From an uncultured Acetatifactor sp. (lineage in GTDB: Bacteria > Bacillota > Clostridia > Lachnospirales > Lachnospiraceae): DNA of 64,000 bases. Made by a program: the position numbers and the translations under genes. The first letter of the stretch is position 1. Every line of letters begins with the position of its first letter. The stretch covers positions 45,349-109,348 of the forward strand of contig CALWRA010000009.1 of NCBI GenBank assembly GCA_944383825.1, given 5' to 3'. Shown here one piece after another: positions 43,434-52,831 of this stretch. The notes beneath the pieces are model-generated. The model did no database searches. It was not told the origin of the DNA and saw nothing but the letters and a program-made list of their open reading frames with translations.

Positions 43434-45161
43434 TTACATACCCATTGTGACAATAATGTGCTCCAGCATTTGGCTGATTACGTTGATATAACGGCTGGAA
43501 ACATTATACGCGTTCTGAAACTTTATCATATATGACAGCTCTTCGTCAGAAGCCACGCCCAGCACCTGTTCTCTGGCCGCCTGAGTCGCCTCCACAGTGC
43601 TGACCTGATTGTCATAAATGCTTCTGTAAACCGATCCGGAATTCGCCACCTGAGCCACCAAATCAGAATAATAATCCACGAAAGAGGTTTTTTTCTTGAC
43701 GTTGGGATTCAGAGTATATTCCTCTTCTGTAAACGCAGCTTTTAACGCCTCTGCCGTGTCGTAATCCACGGAGCCATCCGAAAGAATAAATCCCAGCTTC
43801 GCCGGCTCTTTCATCAGCCTCTGGTCGATCTCCAGATTTTTTATGGAATATAGGCTGTCCGGATTATCTGCGTTTTCTTCCGCATAAACCCAATACTGAT
43901 TTCCATCAGCACCCTCCACCAGCTGGTATCCGTCTGTTGTGGCCTTTGCAAAAAGCTGTATGGGGGAGCCGTCCTCATTGCGCATATATCCGTCAGGATC
44001 AGACTGACAGTATCTCACTCCGGTGAGAACCGTTCCATCCGCCAACGTCAGATCCCCCGTCTGCAAACCTGCCGCCCCGGCCAAAATGTCGTTCAGTTTT
44101 GTCGCCACATTGTGAATCAACTGGTCGAATTCCGCCTGAATATTCATCACGACAGACTGGGACACTTGATCGTAATTGCCGCCCGCGATATCCGTGTAGT
44201 CGGCTCTGTGGTCGCCCCTTGCCAAAAGCATGGCCTTAAGGCCTCCAATATCTGTATTCAGGTCAGAAGAAATTCCTCTGCTCAGGTCAAAAACTTCCGC
44301 CCCATCTATATTATAGGATCTCGTGCCATCCGGCAGAGTCACAAAGGAAGCGTTCTGGGGCCAAAACGGGGTGTAAAATCCTGTAGTTGCATCTGTGTAA
44401 AGAGCAATTTCAAAACAGTTGTCGCCCTTTACGAAATCCACGCCCTCAATCTGCACGGACACATTTCCATAAATATCCTCAGTATAGGTAATGTTGGCGA
44501 GCTCCGACAGCTCATCCAAAATCTGGTTCCTCGCGTCCCTAAGGTCATTGGCCTGCTCGATCCCACCGCCCTCAATTGATCTGATTTTATCGTTGAGCAG
44601 CAGAATCTGCTGGCCGTATTCATTGATTTGATCCACATAAAGTGCGATCTGGGTATTCAGATTGTCCTGATATGTGGAGAGTCCCTCATACACAGAAGCA
44701 GCTCTCTCCACAAATTCTGCGGCTCTCTGAACCAGAACACCCTGGGTCACAGAACTGCTGGGATCCTTTGCCAGCTCCTGTACCGCCGTCCACAAATCAG
44801 TTATAGAAGTCTGAAAGGCTTCCCCCTGCAGCTCTCCCAGCTGGCTTTCCACCTCCTGAAGCGCCTCAGCGGACACCTCATAAAACATACTTCGTCCGGA
44901 TTCTCTCCGGTATGTCTTATCAAGGAAGTAGTCTCTTACCTGTTTTACTCTGGAATAAACGACCCCCAGACCTGTCTGTTGATCGGAAACAGACTTGGGA
45001 TTCACAGAAAGTGTAACGTACGGTCTTGCAGACAACTGTACCTGCTGTCTGGTATAACCCGTAGTATCCACATTAGAAAGATTATGCGCTGTAGTATTCA
45101 ACGCGTTTTGACTGGCTTGTAATCCGGATGCTCCTACATATAAACTGCCCATTAACGGCAT
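43434..45161 (-). CDS. flgK: Flagellar hook-associated protein FlgK (second paralogue)
   Basis: This 575-residue protein starts at MPLMGSLYVGASGLQASQNA (GAGAGG lies seven bases upstream; a GTG three codons earlier is less likely). It has LNTTAHNLSNVDTTGYTRQQ and a C-terminal SYMIKFQNAYNVSSRYINVI. It is clearly FlgK-type but diverged from the 641-residue neighbour, so the duplication is old. The two may form successive rings or replace each other under different conditions. Confidence 0.9.
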   Translation of the reverse strand: MPLMGSLYVGASGLQASQNALNTTAHNLSNVDTTGYTRQQVQLSARPYVTLSVNPKSVSDQQTGLGVVYSRVKQVRDYFLDKTYRRESGRSMFYEVSAEALQEVESQLGELQGEAFQTSITDLWTAVQELAKDPSSSVTQGVLVQRAAEFVERAASVYEGLSTYQDNLNTQIALYVDQINEYGQQILLLNDKIRSIEGGGIEQANDLRDARNQILDELSELANITYTEDIYGNVSVQIEGVDFVKGDNCFEIALYTDATTGFYTPFWPQNASFVTLPDGTRSYNIDGAEVFDLSRGISSDLNTDIGGLKAMLLARGDHRADYTDIAGGNYDQVSQSVVMNIQAEFDQLIHNVATKLNDILAGAAGLQTGDLTLADGTVLTGVRYCQSDPDGYMRNEDGSPIQLFAKATTDGYQLVEGADGNQYWVYAEENADNPDSLYSIKNLEIDQRLMKEPAKLGFILSDGSVDYDTAEALKAAFTEEEYTLNPNVKKKTSFVDYYSDLVAQVANSGSVYRSIYDNQVSTVEATQAAREQVLGVASDEELSYMIKFQNAYNVSSRYINVISQMLEHIIVTMGM

Positions 45162-45187
45162 ATCAATCACCTCTCATTTCACAAGGA

Positions 45188-45706
45188 TTATTGCTTCGCA
45201 TCGAAGCCTCTGCTGCTTACCCCCATGGTACTGCCTGCGCTGTACGCTCCCCGGTTGTAATTAGCAGTTTCCGGCGCCGTTTTCGACGCCTGAAGCAAAT
45301 TCATTTCAAACTCCACCATTTCAAGCGCATTGCTCAGAAGCTCACTGTTTTGTTCATTTACCCTCTGCAGCCCTCGTACCGCTTTCTGCAGTCTGTCATG
45401 AGCCCGCTCAAGCTGCATGCGCTCTTCCGGTCTTCCTTCCAGCATATGAATCAGATTCACTAATTTTAGATTTGCAACATCCTTGTTCAACACATTGGCG
45501 ATATCCGCAGTTACCTCGGCCCGTTCTTTTTCAAGGCGGCTGATCCTGCCTATCTGCTCCTGTTCCTCATCCGTGATTTTTTGTAAATTTTCTAAATTGC
45601 CGCTTACTATAATCGGCGTTTTCCTCTGAGACAGCTCAAGAAGTCCCTCGTATTCACTGCATTCCCTGTTCAGTACATCTATCAGGTTTTCCATTAGACT
45701 GGCCAC
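45188..45706 (-). CDS. flgN: FlgN family export chaperone
   Basis: This 172-residue, helical protein matches FlgN: MENLIDVLNRECSEYEGLLEL at the N-terminus, KTPIIVSGNLENLQKITDEE, then a helical bundle and a disordered tail rich in Gly and Ser. FlgN holds FlgK and FlgL for export. The start is GTG with AGG seven bases upstream inside the end of flgM; an ATG five codons in is the alternative. It is four bases after flgM and directly before the flgK genes it serves. Confidence 0.88.
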   Translation of the reverse strand: MASLMENLIDVLNRECSEYEGLLELSQRKTPIIVSGNLENLQKITDEEQEQIGRISRLEKERAEVTADIANVLNKDVANLKLVNLIHMLEGRPEERMQLERAHDRLQKAVRGLQRVNEQNSELLSNALEMVEFEMNLLQASKTAPETANYNRGAYSAGSTMGVSSRGFDAKQ

Positions 45707-45710
45707 GGGA

Positions 45711-45986
45711 CTACCTCATTTCCTTATATTTCTCCAGCAGCTTCTCCGCAAGACTACTGTAATCTACCTGGTACGTACCGTTTTCAACCTGCGCCTTTAT
45801 GGGAGCCGTCAATTCTTCCCGAATATCAGGACTTTCCGCCAAGGCTGCCTTTGCGGCCTGAATATCCTTTCCAAAGCTGCTGATCTGCACTTTATCCGCC
45901 CGGCCCGAGCCGCTGCTTTTCTGGTTCTTGCCGACTGTCTGGGACTGATAAATCTGCTGTACCTGTGTATAAGCCTCAACACGCAT
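45711..45986 (-). CDS. flgM: Anti-sigma-28 factor FlgM
   Basis: This is a 91-residue protein starting at MRVEAYTQVQQIYQSQ (GGAGG eight bases upstream; the frame continues 31 codons further up, beyond the promoter). The C-terminal half contains ADKVQISSFGKDIQAAKAAL and SPDIREELTAPIKAQVENGT with YQVDYSSLAEKLLEKY, the FlgM sigma-binding helices. It inhibits the flagellar sigma factor until exported. It opens the flgM-flgN-flgK-flgK-flgL-fliW-csrA unit behind a perfect sigma-28 promoter, so it controls its own gene. Confidence 0.92.
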   Translation of the reverse strand: MRVEAYTQVQQIYQSQTVGKNQKSSGSGRADKVQISSFGKDIQAAKAALAESPDIREELTAPIKAQVENGTYQVDYSSLAEKLLEKYKEMR

Positions 45987-46039
45987 TTCTGACTCCTCCT
46001 TTCCCATTTGCATTCCCTTCGTACCGCTGCTTACTATTT

Positions 46040-46066
46040 TTATCGGCGGACGGAAAGAATACTTTA
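46040..46066 (-). promoter_or_regulatory. Sigma-28 promoter of the flgM operon
   Basis: On the minus strand TAAA (rc of 46063-46066), 15 bases, GCCGATAA (rc of 46040-46047): an exact match to the flagellar sigma consensus. It drives flgM and the six genes behind it up to the csrA terminator. Confidence 0.9.
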
Positions 46067-46150
46067 GCCCGGCGATCAAAATTTTATGAAAAGCAAAAGA
46101 GAGACGCCGGCTTTTTTGTACGGACAGCTCTTGCGTTCATTTGCAGAAAA

Positions 46151-46187
46151 GACGTTTTCCAGCTCCTTTCATGACCTGGGAAACGCC
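46151..46187 (-). terminator. Terminator of the VanW gene
   Basis: GACGTTTTCCAG (46151-46162) pairs with CTGGGAAACGCC (46176-46187) with one wobble and one mismatch, followed on the minus strand by TTTTCTGC. It separates the VanW unit from the flgM promoter. Confidence 0.6.
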
Positions 46188-46214
46188 TTTTTCGTCCGTC
46201 TTTATATTTCATTT

Positions 46215-47054
46215 TTACGCTTCATTCTGAAAATCCAGGGTGACCGTCAATATGCCATCCTGAGTCGTAGCCGTAATTACAAGCGGTTTTGTATAGATAT
46301 TCACAAATTTCAGATCCTTGGTTCCCTCCGCAATTGTGGCGTCCAAGCCTTGGGGCACATAATCCACCACAGCCGAATGCGTCCACCTCTCCGTAGCTGG
46401 AATAGCCGCACGGACCATCGCCACATATAAGGTGGAAGATACCTGGCAGATTCCGCCTCCCACGCTTATCACTTCCCTGCCCGCCGCATAGGAGGGTCCC
46501 AAAACATAGCCGTTTGCATAGGTTCTTGACCGAACCTGACTGCTGAAGGAAAACTCCTCTCCTGGCTGCAGCACAACGCCGTTAATTCTCTCAGCGGCCA
46601 GTTCCACATTTATGGCCCTCTGCTGAGTCACGTCATAGGCAGTGGAATAGGAGCCCAGACCTTCGTCGCTGCTTTCTCCCGGAAGAGCCTGGCGTCCTTC
46701 CGCTTTTCCTGCAGCTATATAATGTTCACAGTATGCCGCCAGATTTTCTCCAAAAGCGGACATGAGATCTGTATTATTTTGTATATAGGCTCTCAAATTA
46801 AAGTCCGCTGTGCCGGAACGCCCTTCTCTTATCCCGATATTAACAAAATGTGCGAACAGCGCATCCGGATCCATCCCTATAGCCGTCTGAAGATCCGAGT
46901 ATTGGCTGTAATAATATTCTGCATCAAAGATTGCCCGGTAAGCCTCGTCTGCCGCAGCTTTGGGAGCCGCCTGAGCCGTCATTCCCCCGACTGTCAGCAT
47001 TGCCATACATAAACCCATTGACACTGCTCTTTTCATCCAATTCCATTTTTTCAT
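46215..47054 (-). CDS. Exported VanW family protein with two short N-terminal repeats
   Basis: This 279-residue protein has a signal peptide (KKWNWMKRAVSMGLCMAMLT and following, ending at AQA). Two related repeats of about 40 residues follow (FDAEYYYSQYSDLQTAIGMD and FNLRAYIQNNTDLMSAFGEN, each ending GxAEGR or GIREGR). The C-terminal half is a VanW domain (RINGVVLQPGEEFSFSSQVR, GGGICQVSSTLYVAMVRAAI, RWTHSAVVDYVPQGLDATI). VanW domains occur in cell-wall-associated proteins of Clostridia; biochemical function is not settled. A good vegetative promoter lies upstream. Confidence 0.85.
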   Translation of the reverse strand: MKKWNWMKRAVSMGLCMAMLTVGGMTAQAAPKAAADEAYRAIFDAEYYYSQYSDLQTAIGMDPDALFAHFVNIGIREGRSGTADFNLRAYIQNNTDLMSAFGENLAAYCEHYIAAGKAEGRQALPGESSDEGLGSYSTAYDVTQQRAINVELAAERINGVVLQPGEEFSFSSQVRSRTYANGYVLGPSYAAGREVISVGGGICQVSSTLYVAMVRAAIPATERWTHSAVVDYVPQGLDATIAEGTKDLKFVNIYTKPLVITATTQDGILTVTLDFQNEA

Positions 47055-47106
47055 GTTTATTCCCTTCCTATTTCCTGTTTTTGCTTATGTGCTGTATCGG
47101 ATTTTC

Positions 47107-47136
47107 AGTATACCATTTCCGCCCTTGAGTATGCAA
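47107..47136 (-). promoter_or_regulatory. Vegetative promoter of the VanW gene
   Basis: On the minus strand TTGCAT (rc of 47131-47136), 18 bases, TATACT (rc of 47107-47112), about 55 bases before the start codon. Confidence 0.6.
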
Positions 47137-47178
47137 GCTGAAGGTTCTTAATTTTTCCTTATATTTTCTTCCGGGTTC

Positions 47179-47859
47179 TCAATGCTTTGCCGTCAGCTTC
47201 CCAAGCAGCGCAGAGCCATAATAAGCCGGAAAAATGAAGATTCCCATCATGGACAGGCAGTCCAGATAAAACAAAAGCTTCGGCTCCCCAAAGTCCAAAA
47301 AAACAAATTCTGTTCTAAGCAGCATGTAAGTGGGCAGATCACGGCGTATGAAAGCAAAAGCTCCGTAAAGGGCAATCAGGACGCCCCATGTGCGAAGAAC
47401 AATCCGGCGGCCCCGGGAAGACTTTTTCAATTTAAGCGCTTTCCCTGCAATCCCCACAATCATTCCCCAGTGTAGTCCCAGATGCAGCGCCATCAAAGTA
47501 AAGCCCCAATAGGACGCAGCCATATGCATTAGCCTTGCAAAAGCCATTCCCCCTTGAATGGGCAGAAAATCAAATACATGGTTTGACAATATGACACCGC
47601 TTATCATAAGACAGATCATGTTCACAAATACCAGCAGATTTATGGCAAGCTGAAGAATGCGGAATGCGGTATACCTCCCCCGAAGCAGCCCCTTATACCA
47701 GCCCCGGTTTAAAATATGATGCACGATAAAAAGTATAAACATTATGGCTCCCGCCCATTCATGCGCCGTATCCCCCCAAAACTGATATCCCATTAAGAAC
47801 AGTAACAACAGAGTCATCAGCACATCCACAGCTATTTTAACCTTCGCCAGCGTTTTCAT
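47179..47859 (-). CDS. DUF4405 membrane protein, cytochrome b-like
   Basis: This 226-residue protein has five or six hydrophobic segments (for example VDVLMTLLLLFLMGYQF, AGAIMFILFIVHHILNRGWY, LAINLLVFVNMICLMISGVI, WGFTLMALHLGLHWGMIVGI). Histidines at HEWAG, VHHIL, RLMHMAAS and LHLGLHWG sit at helix ends as in haem-binding four-helix membrane cytochromes. This fits the DUF4405 family. A redox role in the membrane is inference. GGAGGG precedes the ATG and a near-consensus promoter lies upstream. Confidence 0.78.
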   Translation of the reverse strand: MKTLAKVKIAVDVLMTLLLLFLMGYQFWGDTAHEWAGAIMFILFIVHHILNRGWYKGLLRGRYTAFRILQLAINLLVFVNMICLMISGVILSNHVFDFLPIQGGMAFARLMHMAASYWGFTLMALHLGLHWGMIVGIAGKALKLKKSSRGRRIVLRTWGVLIALYGAFAFIRRDLPTYMLLRTEFVFLDFGEPKLLFYLDCLSMMGIFIFPAYYGSALLGKLTAKH

Positions 47860-47972
47860 GAATTATGCCCTCCTTTTTCTTCAAGCCCGCACCTGCCTTA
47901 CCGGCAGAACGCCGCACTAATAAAAACAATTTGCATCTTCCATCTCTGTACAGTGAAATGAATACCGATTTT

Positions 47973-48001
47973 ATTATAAAGAAAGCGCAATTTATTGTCT
48001 A
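47973..48001 (-). promoter_or_regulatory. Vegetative promoter of the DUF4405 gene
   Basis: On the minus strand TAGACA (rc of 47996-48001), 17 bases, TATAAT (rc of 47973-47978). It lies 115 bases before the start codon and back to back with the AIM24 promoter. Confidence 0.72.
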
Positions 48002-48093
48002 ATGCCTGTACTTTATGGCATTTCATGCTTTTTTCGCATGTCTGCCGCCCGAGACATACCGGACGCATCTGATCCTTCGCATTCCTCTGCGGA

Positions 48094-48129
48094 TTGTCTT
48101 GACAGTCCGCACAAAGTTATGATTAATAT
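48094..48129 (+). promoter_or_regulatory. Candidate promoter of the AIM24-family gene
   Basis: Two overlapping choices exist: TTGTCT (48094-48099) with TATGAT (48118-48123) at 18 bases, or TTGACA (48099-48104) with TAATAT (48124-48129) at 19 bases. The spacer 47860-48165 otherwise holds small hairpins (TGCC/GGCA and CATGC/GCATG around 48003-48043) of unknown meaning. Confidence 0.45.
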
Positions 48130-48165
48130 TAAAGAAAGTGTTCAATATAAAAATGGAGGATTGCT

Positions 48166-48927
48166 ATGTATCAGATTCATAATTTTACAAACAACGATGA
48201 TGTGAAAGTTCTGGAGACTCTCGGTCCCTTCACAGTCGTGGAGTACCAGCGTGATTTGAGCGTAACGCCCCAGAGCGCTCAGACCGCCTATTTCTCCGCT
48301 GCCATGAATGTACGCAGGAGGCAGGTAATCTGCGATTTGTCCAAAGCAGCCCTCACCCTTCAGGCTGGAGCCATGCAGTGGATGGCAGGCGATGTCAGCA
48401 GCAACACAGGAATCAAGGGCGTCGGGGATCTTTTCGGCAAGGCAGTCCGGGGCAAGGTAACCGGAGAAAGCGCCATCAAACCGGAATACACCGGAACCGG
48501 CACGCTGGTTCTTGAGCCCACCTACCGCTACATCCTGCTTGTGGACCTGAGCCAGTGGAACGGCTCCATTGTTCTGGACGACGGTCTGTTTCTGGCCTGC
48601 GATTCCCGTTTGAAGCAGAAGGCCGTTATGCGCTCCAATCTTTCCTCCGGTCTGGCCGGCGGCGAGGGACTGTTTAATCTGGGGGTCTCCGGCGATGGCA
48701 TCCTGTGCCTGGAGTCACCCAGCCCCAAGGAAGAACTGATCGAGGTCACTCTTCAGAATGATGTTTTGAAGATTGATGGAAATATGGCGATTGCCTGGAG
48801 CGGCAGCCTGGAATTTACCGTGGAGCGTTCCGGCAAGTCCCTTATCGGCAGCGCGGCCTCCGGCGAAGGACTTGTAAACGTATACCGCGGAACCGGAAAA
48901 GTTCTGATGGCCCCCATAGCCAAGTAA
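48166..48927 (+). CDS. AIM24 family protein
   Basis: This 253-residue, beta-rich protein is of the AIM24/TRAP-like group, with repeated Gly-rich turns (LQAGAMQWMAGDVSSNTGIK, GTGTLVLEPTYRYILLVDL, GGEGLFNLGVSGDGILCLES). The fold is a double-layered beta structure like TRAP proteins. In bacteria its function is not established. It is monocistronic, on the plus strand, and has GGAGG before the ATG. A nine-pair inverted repeat (AATCCGGGA/TCCCGGATT, 48966-48974 and 48995-49003) behind it may end transcription from either side, but lacks a clear T run. Confidence 0.82.
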   Translation: MYQIHNFTNNDDVKVLETLGPFTVVEYQRDLSVTPQSAQTAYFSAAMNVRRRQVICDLSKAALTLQAGAMQWMAGDVSSNTGIKGVGDLFGKAVRGKVTGESAIKPEYTGTGTLVLEPTYRYILLVDLSQWNGSIVLDDGLFLACDSRLKQKAVMRSNLSSGLAGGEGLFNLGVSGDGILCLESPSPKEELIEVTLQNDVLKIDGNMAIAWSGSLEFTVERSGKSLIGSAASGEGLVNVYRGTGKVLMAPIAK

Positions 48928-49006
48928 TAAACACAGACCGGCAATATTTTCTGAAATATATATGGAATCCGGGACTGCAGCCCTTACGGAACAATCCCGG
49001 ATTTAC

Positions 49007-50077
49007 TTATTCCAATAAATACTTGTCAATTCCGTTTGCCATTCCTGTTATGAGTTTATACTGATAATCCTCCTGGGCCAGCAGAGCGTCTTCCTGGGGA
49101 TTTGTCATATATCCCACCTCCACAATGGTCACCGGCACCTGACACCAGTTGATTCCGCTCATTGTATCGGTTTCCCATACATACTGCTTGGCGCATCCCG
49201 CTGAAGCAGTCATTTCATCTAAGACCGCAGTTGAAAGCGCTTTGCTCTCTTCATAAAGCGAACCGTTATAGGGATTATCTTTGGTCTGACAAATGGTCAT
49301 TGCTCCATTTACAGAAGCGTCCTCTGACCCGTTCGCATGAATCCTTATAAAGGCATCCGCCCCGGCGTCATTGGCGACCGCAGCTCTTTCTGCATTGCTG
49401 ATATCCACATCATTGGTGGTTCTAACCATAATTACCTCATACCCCCGCAGCGTAAGCTCCATCTCCAGCTTCAATGCCAGCTGCAGGTTCAGTTCATATT
49501 CGCTGAGACCACTGGCGGAACCGCTGGTGCCGCTGGAAACTTTCGCCTTTGTCTGGCTGGCTCCGGGTCCTATAGGCTCCGTATCATAGTTTCCCTTCGC
49601 CTGATGTCCCGCATCAATCACAACGAGAAAGCCGTTTGGCTCTTCTGCCTTTTCACGCAGGTAAAGACTGGAAACGTAATATATGTCGTTCTCCAACAAA
49701 ACTCCGCACCATTCGCTGTCCTGCTCCACTACCTGCACAAGCTCATGGGCATTCAGGGAAGAAAATACTTCTGCGTCCATTGAGGGTTCGGTTCGTACGT
49801 TGACCTTTGCCGTCGTATACATTTCACCTAAAACGACAGGCTGTGTTTCCTTTGACAGTTCATTTCCTACCGTCTCCGGGGCGCCGCCTGTCTTATCTTC
49901 TGTTGTCAATTTCTTCTCTGCAGATGCTGTCTGCAGCTCTGCTGTTTCACCCTGCTCTGCCACGGTACCGCTCGGAGTATTCGTATCTGTCCCACCAGCG
50001 CCGCGGCAGGCCGTCATCCCGCTGAAAAGCAGCAACAGCAGCAGGATTATAAACATTTTTTCTTTACCTTTTTTCAT
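49007..50077 (-). CDS. Lipoprotein N-acetylmuramoyl-L-alanine amidase with SH3 domain
   Basis: This is a 356-residue protein starting at [16 protein letters not shown], within the last bases of recD2. A lipobox SGMTAC at residues 19-24 anchors it to the membrane. A Ser/Thr/Glu-rich linker leads to an SH3b domain ([19 protein letters not shown]) and then an Amidase_3 domain. Zinc ligands and catalytic Glu are in [31 protein letters not shown] and [13 protein letters not shown]. It cleaves the amide between MurNAc and L-Ala in peptidoglycan. The frame is open further upstream inside recD2, but the lipoprotein signal sets the start. Confidence 0.88.
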   Translation of the reverse strand: MKKGKEKMFIILLLLLLFSGMTACRGAGGTDTNTPSGTVAEQGETAELQTASAEKKLTTEDKTGGAPETVGNELSKETQPVVLGEMYTTAKVNVRTEPSMDAEVFSSLNAHELVQVVEQDSEWCGVLLENDIYYVSSLYLREKAEEPNGFLVVIDAGHQAKGNYDTEPIGPGASQTKAKVSSGTSGSASGLSEYELNLQLALKLEMELTLRGYEVIMVRTTNDVDISNAERAAVANDAGADAFIRIHANGSEDASVNGAMTICQTKDNPYNGSLYEESKALSTAVLDEMTASAGCAKQYVWETDTMSGINWCQVPVTIVEVGYMTNPQEDALLAQEDYQYKLITGMANGIDKYLLE

Positions 50078-52256
50078 GATCCTCGTAATTCCTTTCTCCT
50101 CTTTTTTCCAAACGCAGAGCGAGCTTTGTGTTTCTGGCCCCTGTAATCTCGTTCCGGATCGCATAGGAAAGGGCCTTTTTCTCACCAATCAGCACGAAAA
50201 CCTTTTTTGCCCGCGTCACCCCCGTATATAAAAGATTTCTCTGGAGCATAGCATAATGGCTCATAGTAAATGGCATGACTACAATGGGATATTCTGAACC
50301 CTGAGCCTTGTGGATGGTTGTTGCGTAGGCCAAAGTCAATTCATCCAGCTGCGTCGCATCGTAAATCACTTCCCGGCCATCAAAATTCACTGTCAGTTCC
50401 CTCTCCTCCAAATCCACCTTTGTGATAAAGCCTATATCCCCATTAAAAACTTCCTTGTCATAATCATTGCGTATCTGCATAACCTTATCTCTCTCCCGAT
50501 ATTCGGTGCCGCCTCTTTTCAGGCAGATCCTCCCGGGATTCACAGCCTCCTGCAGTACCTGATTTAAGTTTGCCGCGCCGCAGATTCCTCTCTGCATGGG
50601 AGTCAGCACCTGAATATCCCGTACCGCATTCACATGATAGTATCTCGGAAGATTGACTGTGCAGTATTTCACCAAAAGCTCCGCCGCTTCCTCATTCGTA
50701 TCCTTGGCCGCAAAAAAGAAATCGGAATCCCTTCCTCCCCGTAGATCAGGCATTTTTCCCTCATTAATGCGATGAGCATTCAAGATAATGCGGCTGTTTT
50801 GGGCCTGACGGAAAATCCTGGTCAGGCGCACCACAGGAATACTGCCCGATGCAATCATATCCTTCAACACGTTCCCTGCACCCACACTGGGAAGCTGATC
50901 CGTGTCTCCCACCAGAATCAAAGTCATGTGATCCGGTACGGCTTTTAACAGATTATACATTAGAATAATATCAATCATGGAGCACTCATCCAGAATCAAT
51001 ACATCCGCTTCCAGGGGCTTTTCCTCATTTCGCTGATACCCTTCCGCTGGCTTAAACTCCAACAGTCGGTGAATGGTTTTCGCCTCCATCCCCGCGGCCT
51101 CCGACATACGTTTGGCAGCCCGCCCAGTAGGCGCTGCCAGAGCAATTCGGCAGCCCGCCCTCTGATATGCAGAGATAATGCCCAGAGTAGTGGTAGTCTT
51201 TCCCGTGCCGGGCCCGCCGGTGAGGATCATTATTTTGGAATCAACCGCTTTTCGTATTGCCTGCTTTTGGACCTCATCATATGAAATCTGCGCCTCACTC
51301 TCTATCTGACGCATCACCTCATCCGTATCCAGCGCCACAGCTCTCTGTGCGGTCAAAAGCCTCAGCAGGCGCCTTGCGCAGCCTGTCTCCGAAAAATAAA
51401 AGGGCGGCAGATAAATCGCCTCTTCATCCATGATAACATCCGATGTCCGCAGCATTTCATCCAATGTAATTTCCAGTTCCGGGAAATCCACTTCCAGCAG
51501 TTTTACGGCAGCATCAATCAGCTGATTTCGGAGGGCAAAGCAATGTCCTTCCTCGGAGAGCTTATTCAGCGTATAAAGAATTCCGCTGCGCAGGCGCATG
51601 AAGCGGTCTTTTTCAATTCCCAGTTTTCCAGCTATGGTATCTGCTGTTTTGAAGCCGATCCCCCAAATATCATCAGCCAGGCGGTATGGATTTTCTTTTA
51701 CGATCCGAATGCTGTCATTTCCATAGGTTCGGTAAATTTTCGCAGCATGAGCGGTGCTGACATCATGATTCTGCAAAAAAATCATAATATTTTTGATCTC
51801 CTTCTGCTCCTGCCAGCTCTGTTTTATTTGTCCAATTCGCTTATGCCCAATGCCGGGGACCTCCGCCAGACGATCCGGCTCCGTCTCTATCACTTCCAGC
51901 GTAGCCTGGCCGAATACCGCAACAATACGCTTCGCAAACTTCGGCCCCACCCCTCTGATAAGGCCGCTTCCCAGATACTTTTCCATGCCATAGGCGGTAG
52001 CCGGAAGGGTTTCCTCCCATTTTTCCGCCTGAAACTGTCTACCGTGTTTTCCGTCAACCTTCCATCTGCCCTGAATACGCAGTACAGAGCCTACGTGCAC
52101 ATCCGGCATGCTGCCCACCACTGTCACAAGTTCATGAAACCCTTTTGCCTTACACTTAATGACACAGAATCCGTTTTCCTCATTCTGATATGTAATTCGT
52201 TCCACAACACATCGAAGAAACTCCATAAAGCCTGTCCACCCCATAATATTTGTCAC
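50064..52256 (-). CDS. recD2: ATP-dependent RecD2 helicase
   Basis: This 730-residue protein has an N-terminal OB-like region and helix-hairpin-helix motifs ([35 protein letters not shown]), then an SF1 helicase core with Walker [47 protein letters not shown] and the C-terminal [18 protein letters not shown]. RecD2 unwinds DNA 5' to 3' in repair and is not part of RecBCD. The listed start is GTG; an ATG ten codons in (52226) with AGG nearby is a likelier true start. It overlaps the amidase gene by 14 bases. Confidence 0.93.
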   Translation of the reverse strand: MTNIMGWTGFMEFLRCVVERITYQNEENGFCVIKCKAKGFHELVTVVGSMPDVHVGSVLRIQGRWKVDGKHGRQFQAEKWEETLPATAYGMEKYLGSGLIRGVGPKFAKRIVAVFGQATLEVIETEPDRLAEVPGIGHKRIGQIKQSWQEQKEIKNIMIFLQNHDVSTAHAAKIYRTYGNDSIRIVKENPYRLADDIWGIGFKTADTIAGKLGIEKDRFMRLRSGILYTLNKLSEEGHCFALRNQLIDAAVKLLEVDFPELEITLDEMLRTSDVIMDEEAIYLPPFYFSETGCARRLLRLLTAQRAVALDTDEVMRQIESEAQISYDEVQKQAIRKAVDSKIMILTGGPGTGKTTTTLGIISAYQRAGCRIALAAPTGRAAKRMSEAAGMEAKTIHRLLEFKPAEGYQRNEEKPLEADVLILDECSMIDIILMYNLLKAVPDHMTLILVGDTDQLPSVGAGNVLKDMIASGSIPVVRLTRIFRQAQNSRIILNAHRINEGKMPDLRGGRDSDFFFAAKDTNEEAAELLVKYCTVNLPRYYHVNAVRDIQVLTPMQRGICGAANLNQVLQEAVNPGRICLKRGGTEYRERDKVMQIRNDYDKEVFNGDIGFITKVDLEERELTVNFDGREVIYDATQLDELTLAYATTIHKAQGSEYPIVVMPFTMSHYAMLQRNLLYTGVTRAKKVFVLIGEKKALSYAIRNEITGARNTKLALRLEKRGERNYEDHEKR

Positions 52257-52336
52257 GGATTAAATATATCACATATCCGCAATATATATCAATCTCTATA
52301 CTGCATGAAGTCAACGTCTGTTCGGGCGCGCTCAAG

Positions 52337-52374
52337 CAGGCCGGGCAAAGGAAGACTTCCCTTTACCCGGCCTG
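52337..52374. terminator. Strong GC-rich hairpin between the HbpS-like gene and recD2
   Basis: CAGGCCGGG (52337-52345) pairs with CCCGGCCTG (52366-52374), with an inner AAAGG/CCTTT pair. The stem is very stable but followed by only short T stretches, so termination is likely but not certain. Confidence 0.55.
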
Positions 52375-52432
52375 TTTCTCCATTCTTTTTATATCAATTC
52401 CATACCTTCAGAAAGCAAAAGCGGTCATGGCC

Positions 52433-52822
52433 TCAGCCAATTGATTTTTCAAACACAGACACTACGTATTCCGCAATCTCGCAATCCTGCTCTTCTGTTC
52501 CTCCTCCGACTCCGATTCCCCCGGCAATTTTCCCGTTCACAAGCAAAGGATATCCTCCCGCTACCAGAGTGATTCTTGGATCGTTTGACTGAATCGCCAT
52601 GAGAGAAGAGCCCTCGGCAGCACATGAAGCCAGATCTTTTGTTCTGCACTGGGTTACGGCAGCCGTATACGCCTTGCCAGGCACTAGGGTAATACTCAGC
52701 ACCAGCGCTTCTCCGAACCTTCGGTATACTCTAGGCAGACCGTTCTCATCGCTGACCGCAAAGCTAATATCCACACCAAGCTCTCCTGCTTTTTCCCTGG
52801 CGGCGCTTGCCTGTTTCTTCAA
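52433..52822 (-). CDS. HbpS/GlcG family protein (DUF336)
   Basis: This 129-residue protein ends ITLVAGGYPLLVNGKIAGGI with GVGGGTEEQDCEIAEYVVSV, the signature of the GlcG/HbpS group, and begins AREKAGELGVDISFAVSDENG. Members bind or degrade haem or support diol and glycolate metabolism. Here the neighbour is an iron alcohol dehydrogenase and an AraC-type regulator, which favours a metabolic accessory role. It starts at TTG seven bases after, and in the same frame as, the end of the regulator gene; no good ribosome binding site is visible, so coupling or re-initiation is likely. Confidence 0.75.
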   Translation of the reverse strand: MKKQASAAREKAGELGVDISFAVSDENGLPRVYRRFGEALVLSITLVPGKAYTAAVTQCRTKDLASCAAEGSSLMAIQSNDPRITLVAGGYPLLVNGKIAGGIGVGGGTEEQDCEIAEYVVSVFEKSIG

Positions 52823-52831
52823 AAAATCTGC

